DNA of 64,000 bases from Chitinimonas koreensis (GCF_014353015.1 NZ_CP060704.1:3063001-3127000), one strand, 5' to 3'. Positions 44,052-62,382 are shown, numbered from the stretch's first letter. The notes: a model not told the origin generated them from the sequence alone. Translations and numbers: made by a program.

Positions 44052-45650
44052 TCAGTCAGCGGCGAACTCGACTACCAGGCCTTTGCCGTCGAAACGCAGG
44101 ATAGAACCGCCACGCGACAAGCAGAACACCGCCGCGCCGTCCTGCGTCTTGAACGTTCGCCGGCAAGCCTCGGGCGCGGCTTCCAGTATCCTGGGCCAGG
44201 TCTGGCCAGCCAGGTCGTAGCGCAGGAACTCGATGTTCGCCGTGAAGGCGCCGGCGCTCCAGCGCGTCGCCTGCGCGGTCTGCGGATCCAGCACCTGGAC
44301 GTCGTCGACCGTATAAGGCGGCGTCTCCATGCGGCGCCAGGTCTTGCCGGCGTCGGCCGACACGCTGAGTTTGGAGAACATGCCCTGTGCCAGGAAAGCA
44401 GTCAGCAGGCCCGACGGCTCGGCGACGCGGAAGTGCGAGACCGGGTGACCCGGCTGTAGCGGCTGCCATTGCAGCGTCGCAGGATCGAGCCGTTCCAGCG
44501 CGGTGACGGCGTTCAGGTAATAGGCGCCTGCCCAGACCTGGCCGCGCGTGCCGAGGCCCTGCGGCAGGGTCCGGTGTTGGAGGTCGACGGTCTTGAGCAA
44601 AGCCAGGTCGGACGCATCGTCGCGCACGCCCGAATACACTTTCAGGCCGTCGACATCGACCAGCCCGGGAAACGGAGCCGGCTTGATCCTGGCGGCGAGC
44701 ACCAGCCAGCGCGCACCGGCGCGGTCGATATCGATCACCATCTCGTCGTTCGGCAGGGCCTTGGTCACCTCCCAGCCGGCATCGGGCGAGCGGCGCATGC
44801 GGATCTGGCCATGCCAGGTGCCGGCCAGTAGAAGCGGGCCGGCACTGTAGACCGCCGTTACCGGCAGCGTCGTCGCGGTATCGATGACGCTCCATTCCCC
44901 GACGGCCGGCGCTGCCGGATCTGGCCGAAATCGGCGCCGAGGTAGAGGTCGCCCTCGGCGCTGCCGGCCAGCTCGTTGAGCGTCGGCACCGCCGCGGTCC
45001 GCGCCAGCGGCAGGAAAGCCTCGGGCTGCGCGCCTCCTTGAGCTGCTTCTTGATCGAGGGCCGGTTGACCGAGCGCTCGTAGGCCATCATCAGGTCGACG
45101 ATCAGGCCGAGGCCGGTATCGGGCTGGGCGATCTGCTGCGCTTCCGGGAGAACGGCCGGGCGCCAGGCGATCGGCGCGGCGCCGTTCAGATAGGCGCGGT
45201 TCTGCGCAATGCCGACTTCAAGCTCGGCGCTGATTTCCGGGTGGACGAACGGCACCAGCACGCGCTCGTAGCCGCCGAGATCGAACCAGCGGATCCCGCC
45301 TAGGTCGGTCGCCCGGCCCGCCTCGACCCGGATCGGCGGCAGCGCGCTCGGCTGCTTGCCGCGCATCTCCTCGATTTCGTACTCGCCGGCCGGCAGCCAC
45401 AGCGCATACCGCTGCAGGCCGGCCCGGCCGGGACCAGGGCGAAGCGCTCGCCGCCGGCAGTCGACTTCAGGGTCAGCGTAGTTTCCGCGCCGGACCATGA
45501 AGCCGGCACCACGGCCTGCACGAAGCCATGGCTGGCGGCCAGTCGGGCCGGATCCTGCGGCGCGACCTGCGGGCCGCTGGCGCAGGCTGCCAGCAGCGTG
45601 GCGAGCAGCAGCGCGCCCAGTTTCTTCTTGTATACATGTACGGCGAACAA
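44052..45650 (-). CDS. Lipoprotein with repeated WD40/BNR-like segments, broken by three one-base deletions
   Basis: Four pieces in successive frames add up to about 530 residues. They begin with a lipoprotein signal (LGALLLATLLAACASGP) and continue through YALWLPAGEYEIEEM, a stretch with SVNRPSIKKQLKE, and a propeller-like C-terminal half with repeated short blades (SVSADAGKTWRRM, GGSILRFDGKG). The joins are at plus-strand GGG 45430-45432, about 45032-45034, and CCCC 44897-44900; one extra base at each gives an uninterrupted protein. The function is unknown; BNR-type repeats are often beta-propellers in secreted or surface lipoproteins. Its link to iron uptake is positional. Confidence 0.6.
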
Positions 45651-45760
45651 ATTCGACTCCCCAGTCGTTCGTTGAATACGCGGAACCGGCGGCCATGCCG
45701 CTGAAAGCCCAGCGCATCATAGTTCACCGTCGCGTCGAGGACCGACCGGTCCGGCCGGAT

Positions 45761-47038
45761 TCAGGGCGTCGCCGGATCGGGCGCCTCGCCGGCCGGCATC
45801 TCGCCCGGCCCGGCCAGCGCCCCCAGCCGCCGCAGCGAACCGAACCCCGCCGTCATCGCCAGCGCGATCGCCGCCGCCGCCGCGCCGAACCAGCCGACCG
45901 CGGCCACCGGCGCCAATGCCCGGCCCAGCGCGCCGAGGCCCAGCGCGCCGGCGGCGTCGCCGACCACGTCCTGGGCGTTCCACAGGCTGTTGACGCGGCC
46001 CAGCAGCCGGTCGGGCGTATGGCCCTGCACCAGGGTGAACTGCAGCAGCGAGGCGATCGAGCCGAAGTAGCCGAGCAGCGCCAGCGCGACCAGGCCCGGC
46101 AGCAGGTGGCCGACCAGGCCGAGCGAGGCCACCGTCAGCGAGGACGCCAGCACGCAGCCGAGCAGCATGGCGCCCGGCCGGCGCAGGCCGCCGACCCAGC
46201 CGCTGGTGAAGGCGCCGATCATGGCGCCCAGCGGCACCGCCGAATACATCAGGCCGACCTCGAAGGCGCCGCCGCCCCAGCCTTCCTGGGCCAGCGCCGG
46301 GAACAGCACGCGGATCGCGCCGAGCAGCGCCTGCAGCGTGCCGGCGGCGATCACCGCGCCGACCACCTTGTGCTCGAACAGGAACTGCAGGCCTTCGCGC
46401 AGCGCGCGCAGCGGGTGTTCCGGCTCGTAGCCCTCGGGCTTGAGCGAAGGCAGCCGGGTCAACGGGATCAGCGTGCCGAGCGTGCCGATGCCGGCCAGCA
46501 GGTAGTTCCAGCTCACCCCGGCGCCGGCGATCACGATGCCGCCGACCATCGGCGCCATCACGCCGCCGAAGCGCACGGTCAGCATGCTCAGCGCGCCGGC
46601 GGCCGGCAGGTTGTCGCGGCCGACGATGGCCGGGATCGCCGCCATCAGCGCGGTGATGCCCATCGCGCCGAAGAAGCCGTCCCACAGCGAGACCAGGTAG
46701 AGCGCCAGCACCGACGGCGCCGCCACGAAGCTGTTGAGCGCCAGCACCAGGAAGCCGGTGCCGCACAGGCCGCGCGCCAGCAGGATCAGCCGGCGGCGGT
46801 CGAAGCGGTCGGCCAGCACGCCGCCGCACATCAGCCCGACGAACATGCCGACGCCGTCGAGCGCCATCGCCAGGCCGACCTGCAGGGTGGAGCCGGTCAG
46901 CTGGTGGATCTGCACCGGCACGGCCACGGTGAGGATGCCGAGCGCGAATACCGACATCATCCGCGCCACGAACACGGCGCGGAAATGCGCGTTCTGCCGC
47001 AAGAGGCTGAAATCGACGAAGAAGGAAGGTTTGCTCAT
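45761..47038 (-). CDS. entS: Enterobactin-type exporter EntS (MFS)
   Basis: A 425-residue major facilitator with about twelve helices, typical for the EntS siderophore exporters. FFVDFSLLRQNAHFRAVFVAR at the N-terminus and FDRRRLILLARGLCG (loop 2-3) are close to EntS of enterobacteria, as are LNSFVAAPSVLALYLVS and LVQGHTPDRLLGRVNSLWNAQDVVG. I chose ATG 47038 because the frame upstream of it to 47794 is low-complexity and overlaps the palindrome at 47158. It is divergent from fepD with a Fur-like box between. Confidence 0.92.
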   Translation of the reverse strand: MSKPSFFVDFSLLRQNAHFRAVFVARMMSVFALGILTVAVPVQIHQLTGSTLQVGLAMALDGVGMFVGLMCGGVLADRFDRRRLILLARGLCGTGFLVLALNSFVAAPSVLALYLVSLWDGFFGAMGITALMAAIPAIVGRDNLPAAGALSMLTVRFGGVMAPMVGGIVIAGAGVSWNYLLAGIGTLGTLIPLTRLPSLKPEGYEPEHPLRALREGLQFLFEHKVVGAVIAAGTLQALLGAIRVLFPALAQEGWGGGAFEVGLMYSAVPLGAMIGAFTSGWVGGLRRPGAMLLGCVLASSLTVASLGLVGHLLPGLVALALLGYFGSIASLLQFTLVQGHTPDRLLGRVNSLWNAQDVVGDAAGALGLGALGRALAPVAAVGWFGAAAAAIALAMTAGFGSLRRLGALAGPGEMPAGEAPDPATP

Positions 47039-47157
47039 GGGGGCGGTATCGGGGGAAACGTTGCTCGCCGGCCGGGCCGGAAAGCGGCCGCGGCGGGCGG
47101 GTTCATCGGATGCGAGGCGGCCGGACGGACATGGAACGGCAAGCCGCGCCGCCGCCC

Positions 47158-47242
47158 GCAGGAGCGGCTTCAGCCGCGAATGGCCGAGCCTCCCCCATCG
47201 TCGGAGCGTGCCCCGCCATTCGCGGCTGAAGCCGCTCCTGCA
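47158..47242. repeat. REP-like palindrome, family A copy 3
   Basis: GCAGGAGCGGCTTCAGCCGC with AATGG on the left and CCATTCGCGGCTGAAGCCGC, TCCTGC on the right, over a 35-base loop. It sits in the divergent gap between entS and fepD, about 120 bases upstream of entS. Confidence 0.85.
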
Positions 47243-47318
47243 TAAGTTCTGCGAACCGTGCGGCGGCGCGTGGAAAGTCCGGCCGGCGTGCCTCGGACAG
47301 CGCGGCATGCTAACATGA

Positions 47319-48407
47319 TTGAATCTAAATAAGAACGATTTGCATTTGAATATCGCAGCACCCAGCGCGCCCGCGTCCTGCCGGAACGCGGCCGCCCCGT
47401 CCCCGCCCTCCTCCCGTTCGCCGCGCCTGCTCTGGCTGCTGGCCTGCCTCGGCGCGCTCGCGCTGGCCGTGCTGGCCAGCCTCACGCTCGGCGCCAAGCC
47501 CATCCCGCTGGCGGTGGTGGCCGACAGCCTGTTCGGCAGCGGCCTGCATCCCGATGCGGCGATCGTCCAGTCCGGCCGCCTGCCGCGCACCCTGCTGGGC
47601 CTCCTGGCCGGCGCGGCGCTGGGCCTGTCGGGCGCGCTGATCCAGGCGCTGACGCGCAATCCGCTGGCCGATCCCGGCATCCTCGGCGTCAACGCCGGCG
47701 CCAGCTTCGCGGTGGTGCTCGGGGTGTCGCTGCTGCCGGCCGGCTCGGCCGCCGGCCTGCTCGGTTTCGCCTTCGCCGGCGCGCTGGCGGCCACCGTGCT
47801 GGTCTACCTGGTCGGTTCCTACGGCGCGGCGCGGCTCGAGCCGATGCGCTTCGTGCTGGCCGGGGTGGCGATCGGCGCGGTGCTGATGGGCCTGTCTTCG
47901 GCCGTCACCCTGCTCGATCCGGCCGCCTTCGACCGCGTGCGCTTCTGGGGCGCCGGCTCGCTCGACGTGCGCGACCTGGGCCTGGTGCAACGGGTCGCCG
48001 CGCCGATCGGCCTCGGCTGCCTGCTGGCGCTGACGCTGGCGCGGCCGCTCAACCTGCTCGGGCTGGGCGAGGACCTGGCGCGCGCGCTCGGCGGCCGGCC
48101 GCGGCTGGTGCATGCCGGCGCGGTGCTGGCCATCACCGTGCTGTGCGGCGCCAGTACCGCGGCGGCCGGACCGATCGGCTTCGTCGGGCTGATGATCCCG
48201 CACGTGGCGCGCTGGATGGTCGGCAGCGACCAGCGCTGGATCCTGCCGTTCACCATGCTGCTGGCGCCGACCCTGCTGCTGCTGTCCGACGTGGCCGGCC
48301 GCCTGCTGGTGCCGGGCGAGCTGCGCGTCTCCATCGTCACCGCCTTCGTCGGCGCGCCGGTGCTGATCTGGCTGGCGCGGCGCGGCCAGTCGCCGGGAGC
48401 GCGCTGA
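47319..48407 (+). CDS. fepD: Ferric-siderophore ABC permease FepD
   Basis: A permease of the FecCD family with about ten helices: RLPRTLLGLLAGAALGLSGALIQALTRNPLADPGILGVNAG is the landmark block, with AGPIGFVGLMIPHVAR near residue 285. No ATG exists in the open frame; the first possible start is TTG 47319, and TTG 47340 or 47346 (inside or just after the Fur-like box) are alternatives; a hidden frame error in the GC-rich N-terminal part is also possible. It shares one base with fepG (TGATG), so the two are coupled. With FepG, FepC and FepB it forms the ferric catecholate importer. Confidence 0.9.
   Translation: MNLNKNDLHLNIAAPSAPASCRNAAAPSPPSSRSPRLLWLLACLGALALAVLASLTLGAKPIPLAVVADSLFGSGLHPDAAIVQSGRLPRTLLGLLAGAALGLSGALIQALTRNPLADPGILGVNAGASFAVVLGVSLLPAGSAAGLLGFAFAGALAATVLVYLVGSYGAARLEPMRFVLAGVAIGAVLMGLSSAVTLLDPAAFDRVRFWGAGSLDVRDLGLVQRVAAPIGLGCLLALTLARPLNLLGLGEDLARALGGRPRLVHAGAVLAITVLCGASTAAAGPIGFVGLMIPHVARWMVGSDQRWILPFTMLLAPTLLLLSDVAGRLLVPGELRVSIVTAFVGAPVLIWLARRGQSPGAR
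47326..47350. promoter_or_regulatory. Fur-box-like operator before fepD
   Basis: AAATAAGAACGATTTGCATT, read in reverse AAATGCAAATCGTTCTTATTT, fits the imperfect betaproteobacterial Fur box (AATGCNAAT-like followed by TTCTTATT). It overlaps the most upstream possible TTG start of fepD, which suggests that translation begins further down. Confidence 0.6.
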
Positions 48408-49453
48408 TGTCGCGCGAACGCATCGTGCTGCTCGGCCACCCGGACGGCCGCATCAATATCCGCCTGCGCACCGCCGGCCTCGCCACCGGCGCCTTGCTGG
48501 CGCTCGCCTGCGCCGTGCTGGCCGGCCTGGCGCTGCAGGCCGGCGCGCTGCGGCTCGATACGGCGCAGGTGGTGCAGGCGCTGCTGGGCGACGGTCCGCC
48601 GCGGCTGGCGGCGGTGGTGCTGCAATGGCGGCTGCCGCGGGTGGCGATGGCGCTGGTGGTCGGCGGCGCGCTGGGCATGAGCGGCGCGATCTTCCAGTCG
48701 CTGATCCGCAATCCGCTCGGCAGCCCCGACGTGATCGGCTTCAACACCGGCGCCCATACCGGCGCGCTGGTCACCATCGTGCTGCTGCAGGGCAGCTATT
48801 TCGAGATCGCCGGCGGCGCGCTGGCCGGCGGCCTGGCCGCGGCGGCCGTGGTCTACCTCTTGGCCTGGCGCGACGGCATCCACGGCTTCCGGCTGATCAT
48901 CGTCGGCATCGCCGTCAGCGCCATGCTGGCCGCCTTCAACACCTGGCTCACGCTGCACGCCAGCCTCGAATCGGCGATGAGCGCCGCGCTGTGGGGCGCA
49001 GGCTCGCTCAACGGCATCACCTGGGACAAGGGCCTGCCCTCGGCGCTGTTCTGCTGCGCCGCCATGCTGCTGGCGCTGGCGCTGGGCCCGCGCATGCGGC
49101 TGCTGGAAATGGGCGACGACGGCGCCAGCGCGCTCGGCGTGCCGGCCGAGCGCACCCGGCTGCAGTTGATGAGCCTCGGCGTGGTGCTGACCGCCGCCGC
49201 CACCGCCGCCGCCGGGCCGATCTCCTTCATCGCGCTGGCCGCGCCGCAACTGGCCCAGCGGCTCTGCCGCAGCCATGCCACCACGCTGCTGTGCTCGGCC
49301 TGGATGGGCGCCCTGCTGCTCTTGGCGGCCGACTACTGCGGCCAGCACCTGTTCGCCCCGCGCCAGCTGCCGGTCGGCGTGGTCACCGTCAGCATCGGCG
49401 GCCTCTACCTGGTCTGGCTGCTGCTGCGCCAATCGCGCCCCGATCCGACATGA
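48407..49453 (+). CDS. fepG: Ferric-siderophore ABC permease FepG
   Basis: A 348-residue FecCD-family permease, partner of FepD. The landmark block is LPRVAMALVVGGALGMSGAIFQSLIRNPLGSPDVIGFNTGAHTGA, with AAGPISFIALAAPQLAQRL near residue 270 (loop that docks the ATPase). ATG 48407 shares its first base with the fepD stop. An ATGA overlap joins it to the fepC start. Confidence 0.93.
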   Translation: MSRERIVLLGHPDGRINIRLRTAGLATGALLALACAVLAGLALQAGALRLDTAQVVQALLGDGPPRLAAVVLQWRLPRVAMALVVGGALGMSGAIFQSLIRNPLGSPDVIGFNTGAHTGALVTIVLLQGSYFEIAGGALAGGLAAAAVVYLLAWRDGIHGFRLIIVGIAVSAMLAAFNTWLTLHASLESAMSAALWGAGSLNGITWDKGLPSALFCCAAMLLALALGPRMRLLEMGDDGASALGVPAERTRLQLMSLGVVLTAAATAAAGPISFIALAAPQLAQRLCRSHATTLLCSAWMGALLLLAADYCGQHLFAPRQLPVGVVTVSIGGLYLVWLLLRQSRPDPT

Positions 49454-50300
49454 ACGCTCCCCTGCCCCCTCCCATCCCGACGCGCCGCCGCAGGCCGGCG
49501 TCCGCCTGCAAGGCCGCCACCTGCGGCTGGGCTACGGCGCGCGCACCATCTGCCCCGAGCTCGACGTGCGCATTCCGGACGGCTCCTTCACCGTGATCGT
49601 CGGCCCCAACGGCTGCGGCAAGTCGACCCTGCTGCGCAGCCTGTCGCGGCTGCTGCCGCCGCAGGCCGGCCACGTCTACCTCGACGGCCGCGACATCCAC
49701 GGCTACCCGGCCCGCGCGGTCGCCCAGCGGATCGGCCTGCTGCCGCAGAGCGCCAGCGCGCCGGACGGCATCGGCGTGGCCGAGCTGGTGGCGCGCGGCC
49801 GCTATCCGCACCAGGGCCTGCTGCGGCAATGGAGCCGCGCCGACGAGGCCGCGGTGCAGGCCGCCATGGCCGCCACCGGCGTGGCCGAGCTGGCCGACCG
49901 CGCGGTCGACGAGCTGTCGGGCGGCCAGCGCCAGCGCGTCTGGGTGGCGATGGCGCTGGCGCAGGAAACGCCGCTGCTGCTGCTCGACGAGCCGACCACC
50001 TTCCTCGACATCGCCCACCAGATCGAGCTGCTGGAGCTGTTCCGCCAGCTCAACCGCGACACCGGCCGCACGCTGATCGCGGTGCTGCACGACCTCAACC
50101 ACGCCTGCCGCTACGCCAGCCACCTGATCGCCATGCGCGAGGGCCGCATCGTGGCCGAGGGCGCGCCGGCCGAGGTGATCACGGCCGAGCTGGTCGAGCG
50201 GGTGTTCGGCCTGCCCTGCCTGGTGATCGACGACCCGGTCAGCCACACCCCGCTGGTGATCCCGCGCGGCCGGGCCCAGCCGGTCGCCGCGCCGGCCTGA
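49450..50300 (+). CDS. fepC: Ferric-siderophore ABC ATPase FepC, one-base frame break near the start
   Basis: The ATPase of the importer. Walker A is VIVGPNGCGKSTLLRSLSRL, the signature is DELSGGQRQRVWVAMALAQE, Walker B is LLLLDEPTTFLDIAHQIE, and the switch His lies in LIAVLHDLNHACRY. The natural ATG at 49450 (overlapping fepG) reads MNAPLP and then must gain one C in the C5 run 49465-49469 to join SHPDAPPQAGVRLQGRHLRLGYG in the correct frame. The product would be about 283 residues. Without the correction only a non-ATG start further down is available. Confidence 0.9.
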
Positions 50301-50313
50301 GCGCGCCCGGCGC

Positions 50314-50460
50314 TCAGGCGCCGCTTTCCATCGCGGCCGCTTCCTGCCGCAGCCAGGCCTCGAAGCGTGCCACCTTCGGCGCCGCCGTCGCGCGCAGCAG
50401 CCGGTAACCGTAGTCGGAGGCCACGGCGGCGCACGGCCCGAGCCGCAGGTCCAGCTCCGC
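50314..50460 (-). pseudogene. C-terminal remnant of a LysR-type regulator
   Basis: The last 45 or so residues (ending KVARFEAWLRQEAAAMESGA, with AELDLRLGPCAAVAS before it) look like the end of a GcvA-like LysR effector domain. The upstream part of the frame is unrelated, and no helix-turn-helix domain is near. It is a truncated 3-prime end stranded between fepC and the epimerase fragment. Confidence 0.5.
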
Positions 50461-51077
50461 GCGGCATCGCGGCCGATGCCTTCGGCGACCGCGTCGGACG
50501 AATCCAGGTGGATCGGCGCGACCGAGCGGCCATGGCGACCGCCTTCGCCGGCGCGCGCTACGAGCTGGTCTACGACCAGGTCTGCTACAGCCCGCTCGAC
50601 GCGCTGATCGGCGCCGAGGTGTTCGCCGGCAAGGTCGGCCGCTACGTGATGGCCTCGACCATCGAGGTCTACCGGCCGCTGCTCGGCCGGCTCGAGCGCC
50701 CCTTCCGCGAGGACGACCTCGCGCTGGCGGGCGAACCGATCGAGCTGGACTATCCCTGGCACGCGCCGGCGGCCGCACAGCGCTACGGCGACGGCAAGCG
50801 GCAGGCCGAGGCGCTGCTGTACCGCGACGGCCGGCTGCCCGTGACCAGCGTACGCATCGGCCATGTGCTGGCCGGCAGCGGCGACTTCACCGGTCGGCTG
50901 GCCGGCTACGCCGACCGGCTGCTGCGCGGCCAGCCGCTGCGCCATGCCGCCGGCAGCGGCCCGAGTTCCTTCATCGAGGCCCAGGGCATCGCCGACTTCC
51001 TGCACTGACTGGGCCGGCTCGGCGGCGGCGCCCTGCTGCTGTGCGGCGCGCTGATGCTGGCGGGCGCCGTCCGCTAG
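50461..51077 (+). pseudogene. Truncated NAD-dependent epimerase/dehydratase plus a membrane-protein tail
   Basis: The translation from about 50470 (ADAFGDRVGRIQVDRRDRAAM, then YELVYDQVCYSPLDALIGAE, ASTIEVYRPL, TSVRIGHVLAGSGDFT and SSFIEAQGIADFLH) matches the middle of an NAD-dependent epimerase. The N-terminal Rossmann part with GxxGxxG is missing and the frame stops at 51008 (TGA). The same frame then continues as LGRLGGGALLLCGALMLAGAVR to a TAG at 51077, which looks like the last helix of an unrelated membrane protein. Together with the LysR remnant this marks a deletion hotspot. Confidence 0.55.
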
Positions 51078-51081
51078 CGAT

Positions 51082-51954
51082 TCACTTGGGCAACGGCGCG
51101 GCCGGATCGAACCACAGGCTCTTGTCGGCCAACGGCGTCAGCGGCGGCAGGCCGCCGTTGTCCAGCCGGATCACGCGCCGCTCGCCCAGCCGGGCGCGGC
51201 GGATCCACTCGCCGTTGTAGCGCCAGAAGATCTCGTCGAAGCCGCCGTCGCGGATCATCATCCGCAGCCCCTGCTCGATCCGCCGCGCCAGCCGCTGGTT
51301 GTCCTTGTTGACGAAGAAGTAATAGGGATTGTCGTAGCGCAGCACCAGGCTCTGCTCGACCGCCAGGTCGGGGACCGCGGCGCGGTTGGCCTCGTATTCG
51401 GCGAAGGCCTCCGACAGCCCGCGCGGGAACAGGTCGATGCGGCGCATCGCCACCATGCGGAACAGGCTGTCGTAGCTGCTGGTGACCACGTTGAGGCCGG
51501 CGTCCGTCAGCACCGCGTTGCCGGCCCAGCCGTTGCCCTGGCCGATGCTGAAGCGCTTCAGGTCGTCCAGGCTGCGCACGCGGTCGAACTCGGCCTGGCG
51601 GCCGCGGGCGATCAGCGCGATGCGGTAGCCGCCGAGGCCCTTGCGCAGCGGGATGCGGACCGGCAGGTAGTCGCGTTCCATCTCCAGCGAGGTGCTGCCC
51701 CAGGCCAGCGTCAGTTCCTTGCCCTCGGCCAGCGAGACCAGCTGCCGCGCCTTGTTCATCACCGTGCGGGCCGGCTGCAGCGTGTAGTCGCCGTACTGCG
51801 GCCGGGTACGTTCGAGCGCCCCCTTGAGATAGGCCAGCTTGTCGTCGTGGCGCACGTCGTTGGCGCCCTCGGGCGCCGGGTAGACCACCCGGTCGGCGGC
51901 GCCGGCCGCGGCGGCCAGGCACAGGCCGGCGAGCAGGGAAAGCAGGATGCGCAT
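51082..51954 (-). CDS. Periplasmic solute-binding family protein (SBP_bac_3-like)
   Basis: A 290-residue exported protein with a signal peptide (MRILLSLLAGLCLAAAAGAAD). The mature part shows the two-lobed family pattern: LTLAWGSTSLEMERDYLPVRIPL, FSIGQGNGWAGNAVLTDAGLNVVTSSYDSLFRMVAMRRIDLFPRG and YYFFVNKDNQRLARRIEQGL. No ABC permease is adjacent, and many such proteins act as signal sensors or have other roles. I used ATG 51954 because the signal peptide starts there; an ATG eight codons earlier is also in frame. Confidence 0.75.
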   Translation of the reverse strand: MRILLSLLAGLCLAAAAGAADRVVYPAPEGANDVRHDDKLAYLKGALERTRPQYGDYTLQPARTVMNKARQLVSLAEGKELTLAWGSTSLEMERDYLPVRIPLRKGLGGYRIALIARGRQAEFDRVRSLDDLKRFSIGQGNGWAGNAVLTDAGLNVVTSSYDSLFRMVAMRRIDLFPRGLSEAFAEYEANRAAVPDLAVEQSLVLRYDNPYYFFVNKDNQRLARRIEQGLRMMIRDGGFDEIFWRYNGEWIRRARLGERRVIRLDNGGLPPLTPLADKSLWFDPAAPLPK

Positions 51955-52103
51955 GCGTCGGGCCTGGCTCGGGAACATGCCATCGTTATAGCAGCACCGC
52001 GCCGGCCGGGCCGGCGGCCGGCCGTCCGTCGGAGCCCGGTCCGGCAGCCGGGCGCGCCTGGTCTATACACGGCTTACAAGACCTAGCCAGACCAGGAGGA
52101 ATC

Positions 52104-52166
52104 ATGCGCCACCCCATCCAGGCCGCCGCGCCGCCCCTGCGCACTTCGCACCGGGACTCCCGCTGA
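52104..52166 (+). CDS. Very short ORF with a strong ribosome-binding site
   Basis: An AGGAGGA ribosome-binding site (52095-52101) stands three bases before ATG 52104, but the frame ends after 20 codons (MRHPIQAAAPPLRTSHRDSR). It lies about 100 bases upstream of the desaturase in another frame. It could be a leader ORF, or the true start of the desaturase hidden by base errors in the C-rich region. I cannot decide. Confidence 0.25.
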   Translation: MRHPIQAAAPPLRTSHRDSR

Positions 52167-52263
52167 ATCCCCGCCGCAACCGGCGTCCCGCGCCCGGCAC
52201 GACATGCCGCTGCGCGGTCCGCCGCTGCGGCTTCCCGACGTGGCTCATCGAAGGAGCGCCTCC

Positions 52264-53277
52264 ATGGCTGGCTGCGCCTATCGCATCCCGGCGGCGAGAT
52301 CGCCGGCCTGGCTTTGCCCCGGCGGGCGCGGACGCCGGCCCGTCGCCGGCGCCTCGCCGCGGCAGTCCACCGGCAAGCGGGCCGAGGCGGACCGCGCTGG
52401 CGGCTCGCCCGGCCCGCTCGCCGGCCGCGCGCTGGCCGAGCGGAAATTCCACAAGTGGCTGCTGCCGGCGCTGGCCGAGTGGGCCGCCATCGCCGGCCTG
52501 TTCGCGCTCGGCCTCGCCGCCGACCGCCTGGCGGTGTGGGCGCTGGTCACGGTGCTGATCGGCAGCCGCCAGCACGGTCTCGGCGTGCTCGGCCACGACG
52601 GCGCCCACTTCGCCGCCGCCCGCAGCCGCCGCGTCAACGACCTGGCCTCCGAGCTGCTGTGCTTCTGGCCGCTGTTGACCGGCCTGCACGACTTCCGCAG
52701 CTTCCACCTCGACCATCACCGCCACTTCACCACCGAGCGCGACCCGGAACTGCTGTTCAAGCAGCGCTGGAGCCGGCGGCAATGGGCGCTGCCGATGACG
52801 CGCGGCCGCATCGTGCGCTACTTCCTGCTCGATCTGATCGGCTTCGGCGTGGTGGAGGTGGCCAAGGCCTACTGGCTGCTCGGCAAGTCCGGCCCGCGCA
52901 GCTGGCTCGGGCCGCTGGCCTGGTGGGCGGCGGTCGGCGGCGCGCTGCACCTGCTCGGCCTCGACGTGGTGATCGCGGTATGGGCGCTGGCGCTGCTGAC
53001 CTCGTTCTGGGGCTTCTTCCGGCTGCGGACCTGGACCGAGCACGTCGGCACGCCGTCCACCCACCGCGTGCAGGCCAACTGGTGGCAGCGCATCCTGATC
53101 ACGCCGCACTGCTCGTGGTCGCACTACGAGCACCACGAGCATCCGCAGGTGCCGTTCTGGCGCCGCCACGAACTGCGCGGCAGCGAGGCCCGCACGGTCG
53201 GCATGGGCGAGCTGTTCGCCTCCTTCGGCCGCGACGCGCGGCCTGCAGCCGACGGCAGTGGAACACGCACGCCCTAG
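52264..53277 (+). CDS. Membrane fatty acid desaturase family protein
   Basis: A 337-residue di-iron membrane protein. All three histidine boxes are present: GHDGAH (near residue 115), FHLDHHRH (near 150) and HYEHHEHP (near 290). Helices flank them. ATG 52264 has an AAGGAG ribosome-binding site nine bases upstream; the frame is open further up but the extension looks random. The first 50 residues are Pro/Arg-rich and not conserved-looking, so the real start may be a little further on. The substrate could be a fatty acyl chain or another lipid. Its presence inside a siderophore island is unusual. Confidence 0.8.
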   Translation: MAGCAYRIPAARSPAWLCPGGRGRRPVAGASPRQSTGKRAEADRAGGSPGPLAGRALAERKFHKWLLPALAEWAAIAGLFALGLAADRLAVWALVTVLIGSRQHGLGVLGHDGAHFAAARSRRVNDLASELLCFWPLLTGLHDFRSFHLDHHRHFTTERDPELLFKQRWSRRQWALPMTRGRIVRYFLLDLIGFGVVEVAKAYWLLGKSGPRSWLGPLAWWAAVGGALHLLGLDVVIAVWALALLTSFWGFFRLRTWTEHVGTPSTHRVQANWWQRILITPHCSWSHYEHHEHPQVPFWRRHELRGSEARTVGMGELFASFGRDARPAADGSGTRTP

Positions 53278-53408
53278 GGGGCCACGTCCTTCGTGCCCAC
53301 GCGGTGAACATGGCGCGGACCCGGTCTCCGCGTTGGGCCGATCGCTAGCGCGTAGGCTGGAAAGCGTGCCCCCTACCCGCGGAAGTCCGACCTGCGATGG
53401 CCGAGCAG

Positions 53409-53478
53409 CGTAGGAGCGGCTTCAGCCGCGAATGGCGGCAGAGATGCACGACCATTCGCGGCCGAAGCCGCTCCTGCG
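53409..53478. repeat. REP-like palindrome, family A copy 4
   Basis: GTAGGAGCGGCTTCAGCCGC and GCGGCCGAAGCCGCTCCTGC with AATGGCGG/ACCATTCG between. It lies between the convergent desaturase and NRPS genes, 18 bases past the NRPS stop, and can serve as a 3-prime hairpin for both. Confidence 0.85.
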
Positions 53479-53495
53479 CCATGTCGGCCGGCATG

Positions 53496-62224
<8,729 letters not shown>

Positions 62225-62298
62225 GATTCTTGACCTCGGTGAGGTGGGGGTACCAGGGGGCCGGCGCGAGCGAAGGCGAGACGCAGGCCGTGGTGTTC

Positions 62299-62367
62299 GT
62301 AGGAGCGGCTTCAGCCGCGAATCGCCGGTGCATCGCCAGCCCGTTCGCGGCTGAAGCCGCTCCTACG
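62299..62367. repeat. REP-like palindrome, family A copy 5
   Basis: GTAGGAGCGGCTTCAGCCGC, GAATCGCCGG on the left and CGTTCGCGGCTGAAGCCGCT, CCTACGG on the right. It lies between the mbtH stop and the NRPS start within one operon, so it may set the ratio of transcripts on either side. Confidence 0.85.
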
Positions 62368-62382
62368 GAAGTGCGGACGGCG

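Noticed and set aside
47039..47794. Long N-terminal extension of EntS
   Set aside because: Low-complexity translation that overlaps the palindrome and the divergent fepD gene; EntS homologues start at about 47038.
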